34,199 nt of DNA from Billgrantia desiderata (GCA_011742915.1 JAAQTN010000049.1:1-34199), one strand, 5' to 3'. Shown: positions 8,089 to 19,028, counted from the stretch's first letter. The notes: a model not told the origin generated them from the letters alone. Numbers and translations are program-made.

Positions 8089-9098
8089 CAGCTTCCCTCC
8101 CAGGCATGAGCCTCGTCGAAGAAGTACTCTTGCCAGCTTTGCGGCAAGTGGCCAATCGCCTCCACCTGATGCAGAAACTCCGCCAGGGGGTAGGTGTTGC
8201 GCGGCACCAGCGAGAAGCTCACCTGCTCGTCGGTGATCAGGGTCGTTAGAAAGTCATTGTCCAGTTGGCTGCCGGTGACGCGGCGGTATGTCTCTGCGGC
8301 GCCGGCCGGATCTTGCTCGATATAGTCGCGGGCCTCGGCCAGGGCCTCCAGAAAGACGGCATATACCTCGGGGTTCTGCTCGCGGTAGCGCTCGGTGGCA
8401 TAAAGCAGTGTGGGAGAGATCGGTCCGCCGAAGATCTCGTAGGAGTCGGTCACCTTGTGGATGCCTTCTTGCTCCAGCGCCTGATACTGGAAGGGGATGG
8501 CCGAGAAGTGAGCGCTGATCTCGGTGCCGTTGGAGAGCAGGGCGGCCGTGGCATCCGGGTGCGGCAGTGAGACGGTATTGGCTTCCAGCCGATCATAGGA
8601 CTCGAGGCCGAAGGTATCGGCCACCGCTTTCTGCAGGAAGCGCGACTGCACCGACACCCCGACGGCGGGTACGGCGATGCGGTGTTCGGGGCCGAAGTCC
8701 TCGAGCGAGGACACCGCGGAATCGTTGGTCAGCAGAAAGTTGGGAAATTCGCCCAGCGAGGCCACGCCCTTGACGTTGGCACTTCCTCGGGTGCGATCCC
8801 ATACCGTGAGCAGCGGGCCCACGCCGGCACTGGCAATATCGATCGCGCCGGAGAGCAGCGCGTCGTTGACCGCCGCGCCGCCGGAGAGCTGGCGCCACTC
8901 CACCTCGATGTCGAGGCCCCGTTCGGCCCCGAGCGTCTCGATCAGTTCCTGGTCGCGGATGACGTGCAGCAGCAGATAGGTAATGCCGAACTGCTCGGCG
9001 ATGCGAATGCGTTCGTTGGCTTCTACGGGCTGTCCGCCGGCGGTAGTGGCCAAAGCCAACAGGGCGATTGCGGCGACACGAGAGTGCTGTATTGGCAT
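8088..9098 (-). CDS. Nitrate/sulfonate/taurine-type ABC transporter substrate-binding protein
   Basis: Periplasmic binding protein of the SsuA/TauA/NMT1-like class, 336 residues. A signal peptide (about residues 1-28, ending near P-V-E-A-N) precedes the mature domain starting RIRIAEQFGITYLLLHV. The features SGGAAVNDALLSGAIDIASAGVGP and the later AVPAVGVSVQSRFL segment match this family. GGGAG lies 6-7 bases before the ATG. It is the promoter-proximal gene of the leftward operon and faces the dioxygenase gene across a shared control region. The ligand cannot be read from sequence; an alkanesulfonate, taurine or related organosulfur compound is the best guess. Confidence 0.88.
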   Translation of the reverse strand: MPIQHSRVAAIALLALATTAGGQPVEANERIRIAEQFGITYLLLHVIRDQELIETLGAERGLDIEVEWRQLSGGAAVNDALLSGAIDIASAGVGPLLTVWDRTRGSANVKGVASLGEFPNFLLTNDSAVSSLEDFGPEHRIAVPAVGVSVQSRFLQKAVADTFGLESYDRLEANTVSLPHPDATAALLSNGTEISAHFSAIPFQYQALEQEGIHKVTDSYEIFGGPISPTLLYATERYREQNPEVYAVFLEALAEARDYIEQDPAGAAETYRRVTGSQLDNDFLTTLITDEQVSFSLVPRNTYPLAEFLHQVEAIGHLPQSWQEYFFDEAHAWEGS

Positions 9099-9187
9099 GG
9101 AAAGCTCCCAGTTCCAGGATGAGTCAAGGAACCGTCACCTTGCCGACGCCGCAAAGTGTTCGCCAATGAGTTGTCCTGCTGTGCAAA

Positions 9188-9202
9188 TCACTTAACCAGT
9201 GA
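9188..9202. promoter_or_regulatory. Small dyad in the divergent control region
   Basis: TCACT (9188-9192), spacer TAACC, AGTGA (9198-9202) is a perfect five-base dyad lying between the divergent transporter operon and dioxygenase gene, about 25 bases from the larger LysR-like dyad. It could be part of a composite operator. Five-base arms can occur by chance. Confidence 0.3.
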
Positions 9203-9226
9203 AATGTTTTTCAGCTCTTGTCGAAT

Positions 9227-9251
9227 CCGCTTATCGTGATGTGTTAAGCGG
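9227..9251. promoter_or_regulatory. LysR-type dyad between the transporter operon and the dioxygenase
   Basis: CCGCTTA (9227-9233), an 11-base spacer, and TAAGCGG (9245-9251) form a perfect seven-base dyad of TTA-N11-TAA geometry, the spacing expected of LysR-family regulator sites (T-N11-A). Placement between two divergent sulfur-acquisition units fits a Cbl/CysB-like or dedicated LysR activator. No regulator gene is in the window, so the factor is unknown. Confidence 0.5.
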
Positions 9252-9325
9252 GAATTGCCATTGGGAAACTGCCATGGCCACTGCTTGTATAGGGCAGCTC
9301 AATCCCTGAAATACGGAGAACTCTC

Positions 9326-10249
9326 ATGCCCGAACAAGCGCCCAAGGTGAGGAAATTAAGCGGCCATATCGGTGCCGAGATCAGTGGCCTGGATCTGGCT
9401 AGACTGGACGAACGGGAGTTTAAACGACTGCATGACCTGTTTTTGGAGCATCAGGTTCTCGTGCTGCGCGACCAGATGCTGACTCGCGACCAGCATATCG
9501 CCCTCGGGAAGCGCTTCGGCGAACTCCATGTCCACCCCATGGCCAAGGGGCCGGAAGGCTATCCGGAAATATTCCCTATCGAGGCGGGGGCCAACTCCTC
9601 CAACGATCCCAAGGCGATCCGCGCAGGCAAGAAAGCCGTCAATGGTGGGCATTGGCATTCGGATGTCTCCTGCGATCCGGAGCCGCCGTTGGGGAGCATC
9701 CTCTACCTGCGCGAGGTGCCAGAATTCGGTGGCGACACCCTGTTCTCCAGCGGTTATGCCGCCTATGATGCGCTGTCGCCCGCCATGCAGAACTTCCTCG
9801 AGGAGCTGACCGCCGTGCACTCCGGGGAGGCCACCTACCGACTTCACTACGGCGATCAACGCGCTCAGGACCGCAGCCGCTTCGGCATCAAGAGCGAGAC
9901 TCCCTACCCCGAGGCGTTGCACCCGGTGGTCCGCCGCCATCCAGAAACCGGGAGAAAGAGCCTGTTCGTCAATCGGGGGTTCACCCGTGAGATCGTCGAG
10001 CTGGGGCATGCGGAGAGCCAGGCCCTGCTGGAGTTTCTCTATCGTCATCAGGAGACACCGGAGTTCCAGGTGCGCGTGCAGTGGACTGCCAACACGGTGA
10101 CTCTCTGGGACAATCGCTGCACCCAGCACCGTGCCGTCTTCGACTACGCTGGCCAGGTGCGACGGGGAGAGCGAGTGACGGTCAAGGGTGATCGCCCTGA
10201 GCCCGTGTTGCGACATGAGTCGCTGCCATGGGCGCTGGCGGGATCCTGA
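9326..10249 (+). CDS. TauD/TfdA-family iron(II)/2-oxoglutarate dioxygenase
   Basis: Family members hydroxylate a substrate carbon next to a sulfonate, sulfate ester or similar group and so release the leaving group, as TauD does with taurine. The 307-residue protein keeps the iron triad: His111 and Asp113 in GGHWHSD and His268 in WDNRCTQH, with the 2-oxoglutarate-binding Arg in RRGERV (Arg279/Arg283). These positions parallel E. coli TauD (His99, Asp101, His255, Arg266/270). The start is set by GGAGA about 8 bases upstream. Divergent from the sulfonate-type importer, it probably acts on the imported compound. Taurine, alkanesulfonate or alkylsulfate are all possible. Confidence 0.87.
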   Translation: MPEQAPKVRKLSGHIGAEISGLDLARLDEREFKRLHDLFLEHQVLVLRDQMLTRDQHIALGKRFGELHVHPMAKGPEGYPEIFPIEAGANSSNDPKAIRAGKKAVNGGHWHSDVSCDPEPPLGSILYLREVPEFGGDTLFSSGYAAYDALSPAMQNFLEELTAVHSGEATYRLHYGDQRAQDRSRFGIKSETPYPEALHPVVRRHPETGRKSLFVNRGFTREIVELGHAESQALLEFLYRHQETPEFQVRVQWTANTVTLWDNRCTQHRAVFDYAGQVRRGERVTVKGDRPEPVLRHESLPWALAGS

Positions 10250-11212
10250 CTAGAGGCTTCCGTCAGTACTTCGGTAGGCCTGATAGAGATCATCCAGCAG
10301 CGGCCCCACATGGGCCAATAGGGTATCGTCATCCGAACAGCGTTCCCGGGCGCCGCTGAGCATCAGCTGAAGCCCGGCCGCTTCCGGCACGGGGGCGCCG
10401 CCGACATCTAGGTAGTGGACCAGTTCGCCGAGCCGGGCCAGGGCGGTATCGCCTTCCAGCGCAAAGCTCACCAGCAGTACCTCAAAGGTGACCTTGTCAT
10501 CGACATGGGTAAAGGCGGCCCCGTCAAAATCGAACCCCAGCGCCTCAGGTGGGCACTCCCCCGGGGTTTCCAACCACAGGAAGCGCGCCTCGGGGTCGAT
10601 AAAGCGCTGGATCAGCCAGGCCGATGCCACGCGATCCACCCACAGGTGTCGCCGCGTGGCCCACAGCCGCCCGCGATATGCTTGCCGGTCGAGGCGGGGT
10701 ATCGCTGCTCGGGTGGCTTGGGGCTCGTCGGGTACGAAGCGGCGATTGAAGGCGGCTTCGGCGTCGGCCAGCGCGGCGGCGGCCTGCTTCCTTGCCGCCC
10801 CCGGGAAGAAGTCGATCTCGACGATGGCCTGAAAGCGCCGCTGCAGTTGCAGCAAGCGGCGTTGCGCCTCGCGTGCGTTGAGGCGGGGGAGCTGCCGATG
10901 CCACGCGGCCAGCGGCTCCTGCAGCTCAGCATATTCCTCGACTCGCTCGAACAGTTCGGGCAGACCCTCTGTGCTCGTCATGGCGTCTTCATCTGCTGCC
11001 AGCAGCAGGGCTCTGCCGCCCATCTCCTCGATGGCCTCGGCCTGCTGTCGCAGCGCGATGAAGCGGTCTTCGCTGGCCGGCAGCAGGTAAACGCCATCGC
11101 GCAGCACGGCGGCCCCCAAGGCGCGAAGCGCCCGCCAGACTCGCATGCGTGGCGTGCCTGCTCTCCCGCTCAGGCTCATGACCAAAACCAGCCAGCGTCT
11201 GTCGTCTGTCAT
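10250..11212 (-). CDS. chrB: Chromate resistance protein ChrB
   Basis: Full-length ChrB, 320 residues. The N-terminal half (WLVLVMSLSGRAGTPRMRVWRALRALGAAVLRDGVYLLP) is the ChrB N-terminal domain. The C-terminal half (RGRLWATRRHLWVDRVASAWLIQRFIDPEARFLWL, then FDFDGAAFTHVDDKVTFEVLL) is the ChrB C-terminal domain with conserved His and Asp residues. ChrB proteins are needed for full chromate resistance and in some plasmids act as chromate-responsive regulators of chrA. Here chrB is divergent from chrA, the usual arrangement for a regulator and its target. It ends close to the dioxygenase gene (0-base gap, convergent). Confidence 0.9.
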   Translation of the reverse strand: MTDDRRWLVLVMSLSGRAGTPRMRVWRALRALGAAVLRDGVYLLPASEDRFIALRQQAEAIEEMGGRALLLAADEDAMTSTEGLPELFERVEEYAELQEPLAAWHRQLPRLNAREAQRRLLQLQRRFQAIVEIDFFPGAARKQAAAALADAEAAFNRRFVPDEPQATRAAIPRLDRQAYRGRLWATRRHLWVDRVASAWLIQRFIDPEARFLWLETPGECPPEALGFDFDGAAFTHVDDKVTFEVLLVSFALEGDTALARLGELVHYLDVGGAPVPEAAGLQLMLSGARERCSDDDTLLAHVGPLLDDLYQAYRSTDGSL

Positions 11213-11225
11213 GTCATCTCATATC

Positions 11226-11254
11226 GTTGTACGCGTAACATGAGTGTTATACGC
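11226..11254. promoter_or_regulatory. Repeated GTTRTACGC sites between chrB and chrA
   Basis: GTTGTACGC (11226-11234) and GTTATACGC (11246-11254) are direct repeats 20 bases apart, about two helical turns, in the 82-base divergent region. The first copy overlaps the perfect palindrome TACGCGTA (11230-11237). Between them, GCGTAACA and TGTTATACGC are partly complementary. A repressor such as ChrB binding here would control both genes. The regulator assignment is inferred. Confidence 0.45.
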
Positions 11255-11294
11255 TCTACATCCCAATGCTGCCATCATCTTCGTGAGCGTATCC

Positions 11295-12668
11295 ATGCCC
11301 CCTGTCAACGAAACGCCCCATCAGGTTCCCTTCCGCGAGGCCGTGATGGTCTGGCTACGGGTGGCCATGCTGAGCTTCGGCGGCCCGGCCGGCCAGATTG
11401 CGGTGATGCATCGCATCCTCGTCGAGGAGAAGAAGTGGATAGGTGAGAAGCGTTTTTTGCATGCGCTCAACTACTGCATGATGCTGCCGGGGCCGGAGGC
11501 CCAGCAGCTGGCCATCTACATCGGTTGGCTGATGCACCGCACCAAGGGCGGCCTGGTGGCGGGCAGCCTGTTCGTGCTGCCCGGCTTCATCGCCATTCTG
11601 GCGCTGAGCTACCTCTATGCCGCGCTGGGCAACGTGGGCCTGGTGGAAGGCCTCTTCTTCGGCCTCAAGGCCGCCGTGCTGGCGGTGGTGCTCCACGCCG
11701 TAGTGCGTATCGGCAAGCGGGCACTGCGTAATCGGGTAATGATCGGCCTGGCGGCGGCAGCCTTCGTGGGGATTTTCTTTCTCGAACTCGCCTTCCCGCT
11801 GATCATCCTGGGAGCCGCCTTGATCGGCTTCTGGGGCGGCAAGCGCGGCATGACCGCCTTCCAGGCGGGAGGCGGTCACGGGGAAGGTGATGCTCATGGG
11901 CTGAGCGACCGTGATTCTCTGCTCGGGGAGGGGCTGCCGGCCCATGCGCGCCCAAATCGCAGCTGGTCGCTGCGCGTCTCGGCAATCTTCCTGCTGCTGT
12001 GGCTGACGCCGGTGGCGCTGCTGCTGGTCACGCTGGGGGGCGACAACGTGTTCAGCCAGATCGCCACCTTCTTCAGCAAGATGGCGGTGGTCACCTTCGG
12101 CGGCGCCTATGCGGTACTGGGCTACGTGACCCAGGAGGCGGTGCAGAACTACGGCTGGCTGGCCCCCGGCGAGATGCTCGACGGCCTGGGCATGGCCGAG
12201 ACCACGCCGGGGCCGCTGATCCAGGTGGTGCAGTTCGTCGGCTTCATGGGTGCCTATCGCGAGGCGACCGGGCTCGATCCCATGCTTGCGGCTACCCTGG
12301 CGGCGGTGCTCACCACCTGGGTGACCTTCGTGCCCTGCTTCCTGTGGATCTTCCTCGGTGCCCCCTACGTGGAGCGGCTGCGTGACAACCGCGCCCTCAG
12401 TGCCGCGCTGTCGGCCATCACCGCCGCGGTGGTGGGGGTGATCCTCAATCTGGCGATCTGGTTCGGTCTCCACGTGGTCTTTGCCGAAGTCGCCGAACGG
12501 CACCTGCTCGGGGTGCGCCTGCTGATTCCGCAGCTCGGCACGCTGGATCCTCTGGCCCTGCTGCTGGCTGCCGGCGCCATGGCCGCCATCTTCCACTTCA
12601 AGATCGGCATGCTGAAGGTGCTGGGCGGCTGTGCGCTGTCAGGTGTGCTGTTCTCTTTGGTTTTCTAG
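11295..12668 (+). CDS. chrA: Chromate transporter ChrA (long, two-domain form)
   Basis: Inner-membrane chromate efflux protein, 457 residues from the ATG at 11295. It has two homologous chromate-transport halves: the first with WLRVAMLSFGGPAGQIAVMHR and MLPGPEAQQLA, the second with FFSKMAVVTFGGAYAVLGYV and GLGMAETTPGPLIQVVQFVGF, joined by a charged His/Asp-rich loop (about residues 195-225). This is the classical long CHR family. An in-frame GTG at 11244 would add 17 residues without family similarity, so the later start is used, though neither has a strong ribosome site. The TAG stop (12666-12668) lies inside the left terminal repeat of the adjacent mobile-element relic. Confidence 0.92.
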   Translation: MPPVNETPHQVPFREAVMVWLRVAMLSFGGPAGQIAVMHRILVEEKKWIGEKRFLHALNYCMMLPGPEAQQLAIYIGWLMHRTKGGLVAGSLFVLPGFIAILALSYLYAALGNVGLVEGLFFGLKAAVLAVVLHAVVRIGKRALRNRVMIGLAAAAFVGIFFLELAFPLIILGAALIGFWGGKRGMTAFQAGGGHGEGDAHGLSDRDSLLGEGLPAHARPNRSWSLRVSAIFLLLWLTPVALLLVTLGGDNVFSQIATFFSKMAVVTFGGAYAVLGYVTQEAVQNYGWLAPGEMLDGLGMAETTPGPLIQVVQFVGFMGAYREATGLDPMLAATLAAVLTTWVTFVPCFLWIFLGAPYVERLRDNRALSAALSAITAAVVGVILNLAIWFGLHVVFAEVAERHLLGVRLLIPQLGTLDPLALLLAAGAMAAIFHFKIGMLKVLGGCALSGVLFSLVF

Positions 12669-12811
12669 GCTTTGTACGAAAACTGTCTGCGCTCGGCCAT
12701 GCGGTGTTAAAAATCGGCTCAAAATACTCATTTACACCCCGTAAACTCCGTTTTTTCGCCAATTTTTGCCTTGCCTGACCTTCGCTCGTCGACTTTTCGT
12801 ACATAGCCTAG
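12665..12811. mobile_element. MITE-like element with 18-base terminal inverted repeats
   Basis: CTAGGCTTTGTACGAAAA (12665-12682) is repeated inverted at 12794-12811 (TTTTCGTACATAGCCTAG), 17 of 18 positions complementary. The 147-base interval is AT-richer than its surroundings, has no ORF, and is a long imperfect palindrome with TTTAC/GTAAA near its centre and TAAAAATCGGC facing GCCAATTTTTG. Both ends carry CTAG, which could be a duplicated target or part of the repeat. This is the structure of a miniature inverted-repeat element moved in trans by a transposase. The GGCTTTGT tip resembles some IS5-family ends, but this is not certain. Insertion here supplies the chrA stop codon and may form a transcript-ending hairpin. 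Confidence 0.72.
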
Positions 12812-12854
12812 ACGCTGGCGGGGCAGGAGGAGTAACGGCATGGCAGGCCGGCGC

Positions 12855-12878
12855 CATGGGTGCCATGCTGAACCCATG
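12855..12878. promoter_or_regulatory. Dyad upstream of the exported nuclease-fold gene
   Basis: CATGGGT (12855-12861), a 10-base spacer and ACCCATG (12872-12878) form a perfect seven-base dyad ending 25 bases before the ATG at 12904. It could be an operator or an mRNA hairpin near the ribosome site. No function is known. Confidence 0.35.
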
Positions 12879-12903
12879 ACCTGCAGCCTTGCCGGAGAAA
12901 GCT

Positions 12904-13779
12904 ATGTCGTTGCCAAAACTCGGGAGTTACCTGCTGTCGTTGCTGTGCGGTGTCGCGCTGCTGGCGGCATCGATGAGTACCGCCAGCGCACGGGAGCTCG
13001 CTGCCGAGATTGACGAGATGGTCGAAGTAGAGATCGCCACGGTGGGGGTGGCCGGCTTCGGTGGCCCGCCCGTGGTGCTGCTTCGGGAACCGGGGGCGCG
13101 CGAGGTGATTCCCATCTTCATTGGCATCAACGAGGCCGGCGCCATCCTTCGCGGCCTCGCCGGAGAGCGTTCGCTGCGGCCCATGACCCACGACCTGCTG
13201 AGCAATGTACTGGGTGAGATGGAAGCCACCCTGGAGCGCGTCTACGTCGATGCCATCGTCGACCATACTTTCCTCGGCATGCTTGAGCTGAGCCTGCCGG
13301 GGCGCGACGAGCGGATTCGTATCGACAGCCGTCCCAGCGATGCCATCGCTCTGGCCATCCATGCGGGGGCGAGCATTCATGTGGCACCTCAGGTGCTCGA
13401 GGCGGCACGGGACATCGAGTACGAAGGTCTGGACGATCAGGTGGTGGTGGCGCTCGGCATCACCGTAGCGCCGGTCACCGCCGATCTGCGCGAAGCGCTG
13501 GGGCTGCCCGATCAGGCCGGTGTGCTGGTCAGCGACGTACGCGGCCCTGCAGCCGACGCCGGCCTGGAGCCGGGCGCGCTGCTGCTGGAAGTGAACGGTG
13601 AGGTGCCCGAGACGCCGCTGCGCTATCTCGAGCTGGTGCGCGACACCGCCGTGGACGAAGACGCCCGGCTGCGCTACTGGCAGCAGGGCGAGGAACACGA
13701 GATCGAGGTCACTACCGACGTACCGCCGCGCGAGCCCATGCCGCGGCCTAGGCAGGACGTGCCCGGTATTCGTACCTGA
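12904..13779 (+). CDS. Exported bifunctional-nuclease-domain (DUF151) protein with PDZ domain
   Basis: The 291-residue protein has a signal peptide (about residues 1-29, ending near S-T-A-S-A-R) and a BFN/DUF151 domain (about 40-165) with VVLLREPGAREVIPIFIGINEAGAI and RIDSRPSDAIALAIHAGASIHVA, the family's conserved S-R-P-S-D-A-I-x-L-A core. A C-terminal PDZ-like domain (about 185-275) follows, with GVLVSDVRGPAADAGLEPGALLLEVNGE. BFN domains in plants and Thermotoga have nuclease-related roles, but those proteins are not exported. GGAGA 6 bases upstream of the ATG fixes the start over an in-frame TTG at 12889. The function of an exported BFN-PDZ protein is not established; a periplasmic binding or proteolysis-adaptor role is speculation. 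Confidence 0.8.
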   Translation: MSLPKLGSYLLSLLCGVALLAASMSTASARELAAEIDEMVEVEIATVGVAGFGGPPVVLLREPGAREVIPIFIGINEAGAILRGLAGERSLRPMTHDLLSNVLGEMEATLERVYVDAIVDHTFLGMLELSLPGRDERIRIDSRPSDAIALAIHAGASIHVAPQVLEAARDIEYEGLDDQVVVALGITVAPVTADLREALGLPDQAGVLVSDVRGPAADAGLEPGALLLEVNGEVPETPLRYLELVRDTAVDEDARLRYWQQGEEHEIEVTTDVPPREPMPRPRQDVPGIRT

Positions 13780-13802
13780 GCGACGGGCAGAGCAAGTGAC
13801 TG

Positions 13803-13830
13803 GCCAGGGCGGGCATCAGCCCGCCCTGGC
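13803..13830. terminator. Bidirectional hairpin between convergent genes
   Basis: GCCAGGGCGGGC (13803-13814), loop ATCA, GCCCGCCCTGGC (13819-13830): a perfect 12-base-pair stem between the convergent BFN-PDZ and chemoreceptor genes. No T-run follows on either strand, so termination is inferred from position and stability. Confidence 0.65.
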
Positions 13831-13845
13831 TGCTGTCGGAGCGCC

Positions 13846-15603
13846 TCAGAAGGTTTCCCACTCCTCCTCGGCCTGACGTGCCTGTCGCGGCTTGGGGTCC
13901 GCGGCAGGGCGAGGCAGTGCGGCACGCGGCTTGGCCGCTGTGGCAGACCGCCGTGCCGTAGCCTGAGCATGCCCATCCTCGCCGAGCACGAAGGTGCCGA
14001 TCAGTTCGCTGAGGTGCTGAGTGTGGCGGCGCATCTCGTTGGCGGTGGTGCTGGTGTGCTGCACCATGGCGGCATTCTGCTGGGTCATGGTATCCATCTC
14101 GGCCACGGCAGTGTTGATCTGGCCGATACCCGCGTTCTGCTCCCGGGCCCCGGCGCTGATCTCGGCGATGACGTCATTGACCCTTGCCACGCTGGTCACG
14201 ATCTCGCGCATGGTCTCGCCGGCACGCTGAACGATAGCGCTGCCGTCGCGGGCGTGGGTCACGGAAGCGTCGATCAAGGCGCGGATTTCCCGGGCCGCTT
14301 CGCCCGACCGGCTGGCCAGCGAACGGACTTCCTGGGCCACCACGGCAAAGCCGCGACCGTGCTCGCCGGCCCGTGCCGCCTCGACCGAGGCGTTGAGCGC
14401 CAGGATATTGGTCTGGAAGGCGATTCCGTCGATCAGGCCGATGATCTCGGCAATGCGCTTTGAAGAGGTGTCGATGTCGCTCATGGTGCGCTCGACCTGC
14501 TGCATCGCAGCCTCTCCTTCGCGGGCGACCTGGGAGGTGGCAATGACCAGCTGATTGGCCTGTTCGGCCGATTCGGCGCTGTGGTTCACCGTGGCGGTGA
14601 TCTCCTCCATGGAGGCGGAGGTCTCCTGCAGGTTGGCGGCGGCCTGCTCGGTACGGGTGGCCAGCTCGTCGCTGCCCTGGGCAATCTCCTCGGCGGCCTG
14701 GTGCACGCTGGTGGTGCTGCGCCGCACGTCGCGCAGGGTCTCCTGCATGCGTGCAACGAAGGCGTTGAACTGGGCGGCCAGCTCGCCGATCTCGTCGCGG
14801 CTCTCGATTTTCAGACGACGCGTCAGATCGCCCTGGCCCTTGGCGATGTCGCGCATGGCCTCGGCGGTGCGGCGGATGGGCTGCACGGTGCGACGTACGA
14901 GCCACACCGAGACCGCTGCTACGGCGATGAAGATCGCAAGCCCGGTGAGGGCGGAAATCAGGATAGAGCGGCGCAACTCCGTAGCTGCAAGCACTTCGGC
15001 TTCGGCCATGGAAGCGTCGATGTCGGTGATGTAGACACCGGCGCCCAGCATCCAGTCGAACTCGGGCACGTTAGTGGCATAAGAGTACTTCGGCTCGATG
15101 TCGTTGGTGCCGGGGTACTCCCAAGGGTAGGCATAGAAGCCGCCACCCTGCCGCGCGACGTCGATCAGATCGCGAATGATATAGGCGCCGTTCGGTGCCT
15201 GAACGCCGAGCATGTTGGTGCCTTCGCGGTGGGGCATGGGGGCGGTGGCGACATTGAGCCCGTCGTACTGGTAGGCGAAGACGTAGTTGTTACCTTCGAA
15301 CTGGATGGCGCGCACGATTGCTGCGGCACGCTCGCGCTTCTCGCCATCGCTCAGGCTGGCATCCTGCAGGATGGGCCGTATGGCCGTGCGGGCGCTCTCG
15401 ACGACGTCGCGAACGCCGGCTTGGCGAGTCTCGATCAGTAGCTGCCGCTGGCGGTCGAGGGTGTCCTGGCTGCTCTGGATGCGGCTATAGGCATCCAGGG
15501 CCACCAGACCGACGGTCGTCAAGAACAGAGGGAGAAGTACCAACAACAGGATACGGGCCTGCAGGCCCAGCGCAGAGGAGGCTTTTATGGCCGATTCTTT
15601 CAT
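13846..15603 (-). CDS. Methyl-accepting chemotaxis protein with periplasmic single-Cache domain
   Basis: Transmembrane chemoreceptor, 585 residues. It has a TM1 (about 15-37), a periplasmic single-Cache sensor (about 45-205, including [20 protein letters not shown] and GTNMLGVQ, typical of sCache_2), a TM2 (about 214-236), a HAMP domain (about 237-290) and a long coiled-coil signalling domain. The kinase-contact tip is [39 protein letters not shown] (about 388-426, given here as the usual landmark). The last residues are E-W-E-T-F, a CheR/CheB docking pentapeptide like N-W-E-T-F of Tar/Tsr, so this receptor probably recruits adaptation enzymes directly. A sigma-28 promoter lies upstream. The ligand is unknown; sCache_2 receptors often sense small organic acids. 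Confidence 0.94.
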   Translation of the reverse strand: MKESAIKASSALGLQARILLLVLLPLFLTTVGLVALDAYSRIQSSQDTLDRQRQLLIETRQAGVRDVVESARTAIRPILQDASLSDGEKRERAAAIVRAIQFEGNNYVFAYQYDGLNVATAPMPHREGTNMLGVQAPNGAYIIRDLIDVARQGGGFYAYPWEYPGTNDIEPKYSYATNVPEFDWMLGAGVYITDIDASMAEAEVLAATELRRSILISALTGLAIFIAVAAVSVWLVRRTVQPIRRTAEAMRDIAKGQGDLTRRLKIESRDEIGELAAQFNAFVARMQETLRDVRRSTTSVHQAAEEIAQGSDELATRTEQAAANLQETSASMEEITATVNHSAESAEQANQLVIATSQVAREGEAAMQQVERTMSDIDTSSKRIAEIIGLIDGIAFQTNILALNASVEAARAGEHGRGFAVVAQEVRSLASRSGEAAREIRALIDASVTHARDGSAIVQRAGETMREIVTSVARVNDVIAEISAGAREQNAGIGQINTAVAEMDTMTQQNAAMVQHTSTTANEMRRHTQHLSELIGTFVLGEDGHAQATARRSATAAKPRAALPRPAADPKPRQARQAEEEWETF

Positions 15604-15621
15604 GTTTATTGATCTCGGGAC

Positions 15622-15657
15622 TAAGTAAGGCTTGTACGGGAGGCAAGCGCTTACTTA
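15622..15657. promoter_or_regulatory. Inverted repeat in the chemoreceptor leader
   Basis: TAAGTAAGGCTTG (15622-15634) and CAAGCGCTTACTTA (15644-15657) are inverted copies apart from one extra base, with a 9-base loop. It starts at the downstream edge of the sigma-28 -10 element and fills most of the untranslated leader, so it could be an operator or an mRNA hairpin. Confidence 0.5.
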
Positions 15658-15683
15658 CATCGGCCGAAAGCCATGAAACTTGA
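15657..15683 (-). promoter_or_regulatory. Sigma-28 (FliA) promoter of the chemoreceptor gene
   Basis: Reading the minus strand: TCAAGTTT (15683-15676), an 11-base spacer, GCCGATGT (15664-15657). This matches the FliA consensus TAAAGTTT-N11-GCCGATAA at 7 of 8 and 6 of 8 positions with exact spacing. It lies in the gap after tesB, 54 bases before the chemoreceptor start, and places the gene in the late flagellar regulon. Confidence 0.82.
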
Positions 15684-15696
15684 CGGTAAAATGCCC

Positions 15697-19019
<3,323 letters not shown>

Positions 19020-19028
19020 GAGCACCCT

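Noticed and set aside
9281..9294. A possible sigma-54 promoter (TGGCCACTGCTTGTA) before the dioxygenase gene
   Set aside because: The distance between the GG and GC elements does not fit the strict -24/-12 spacing.
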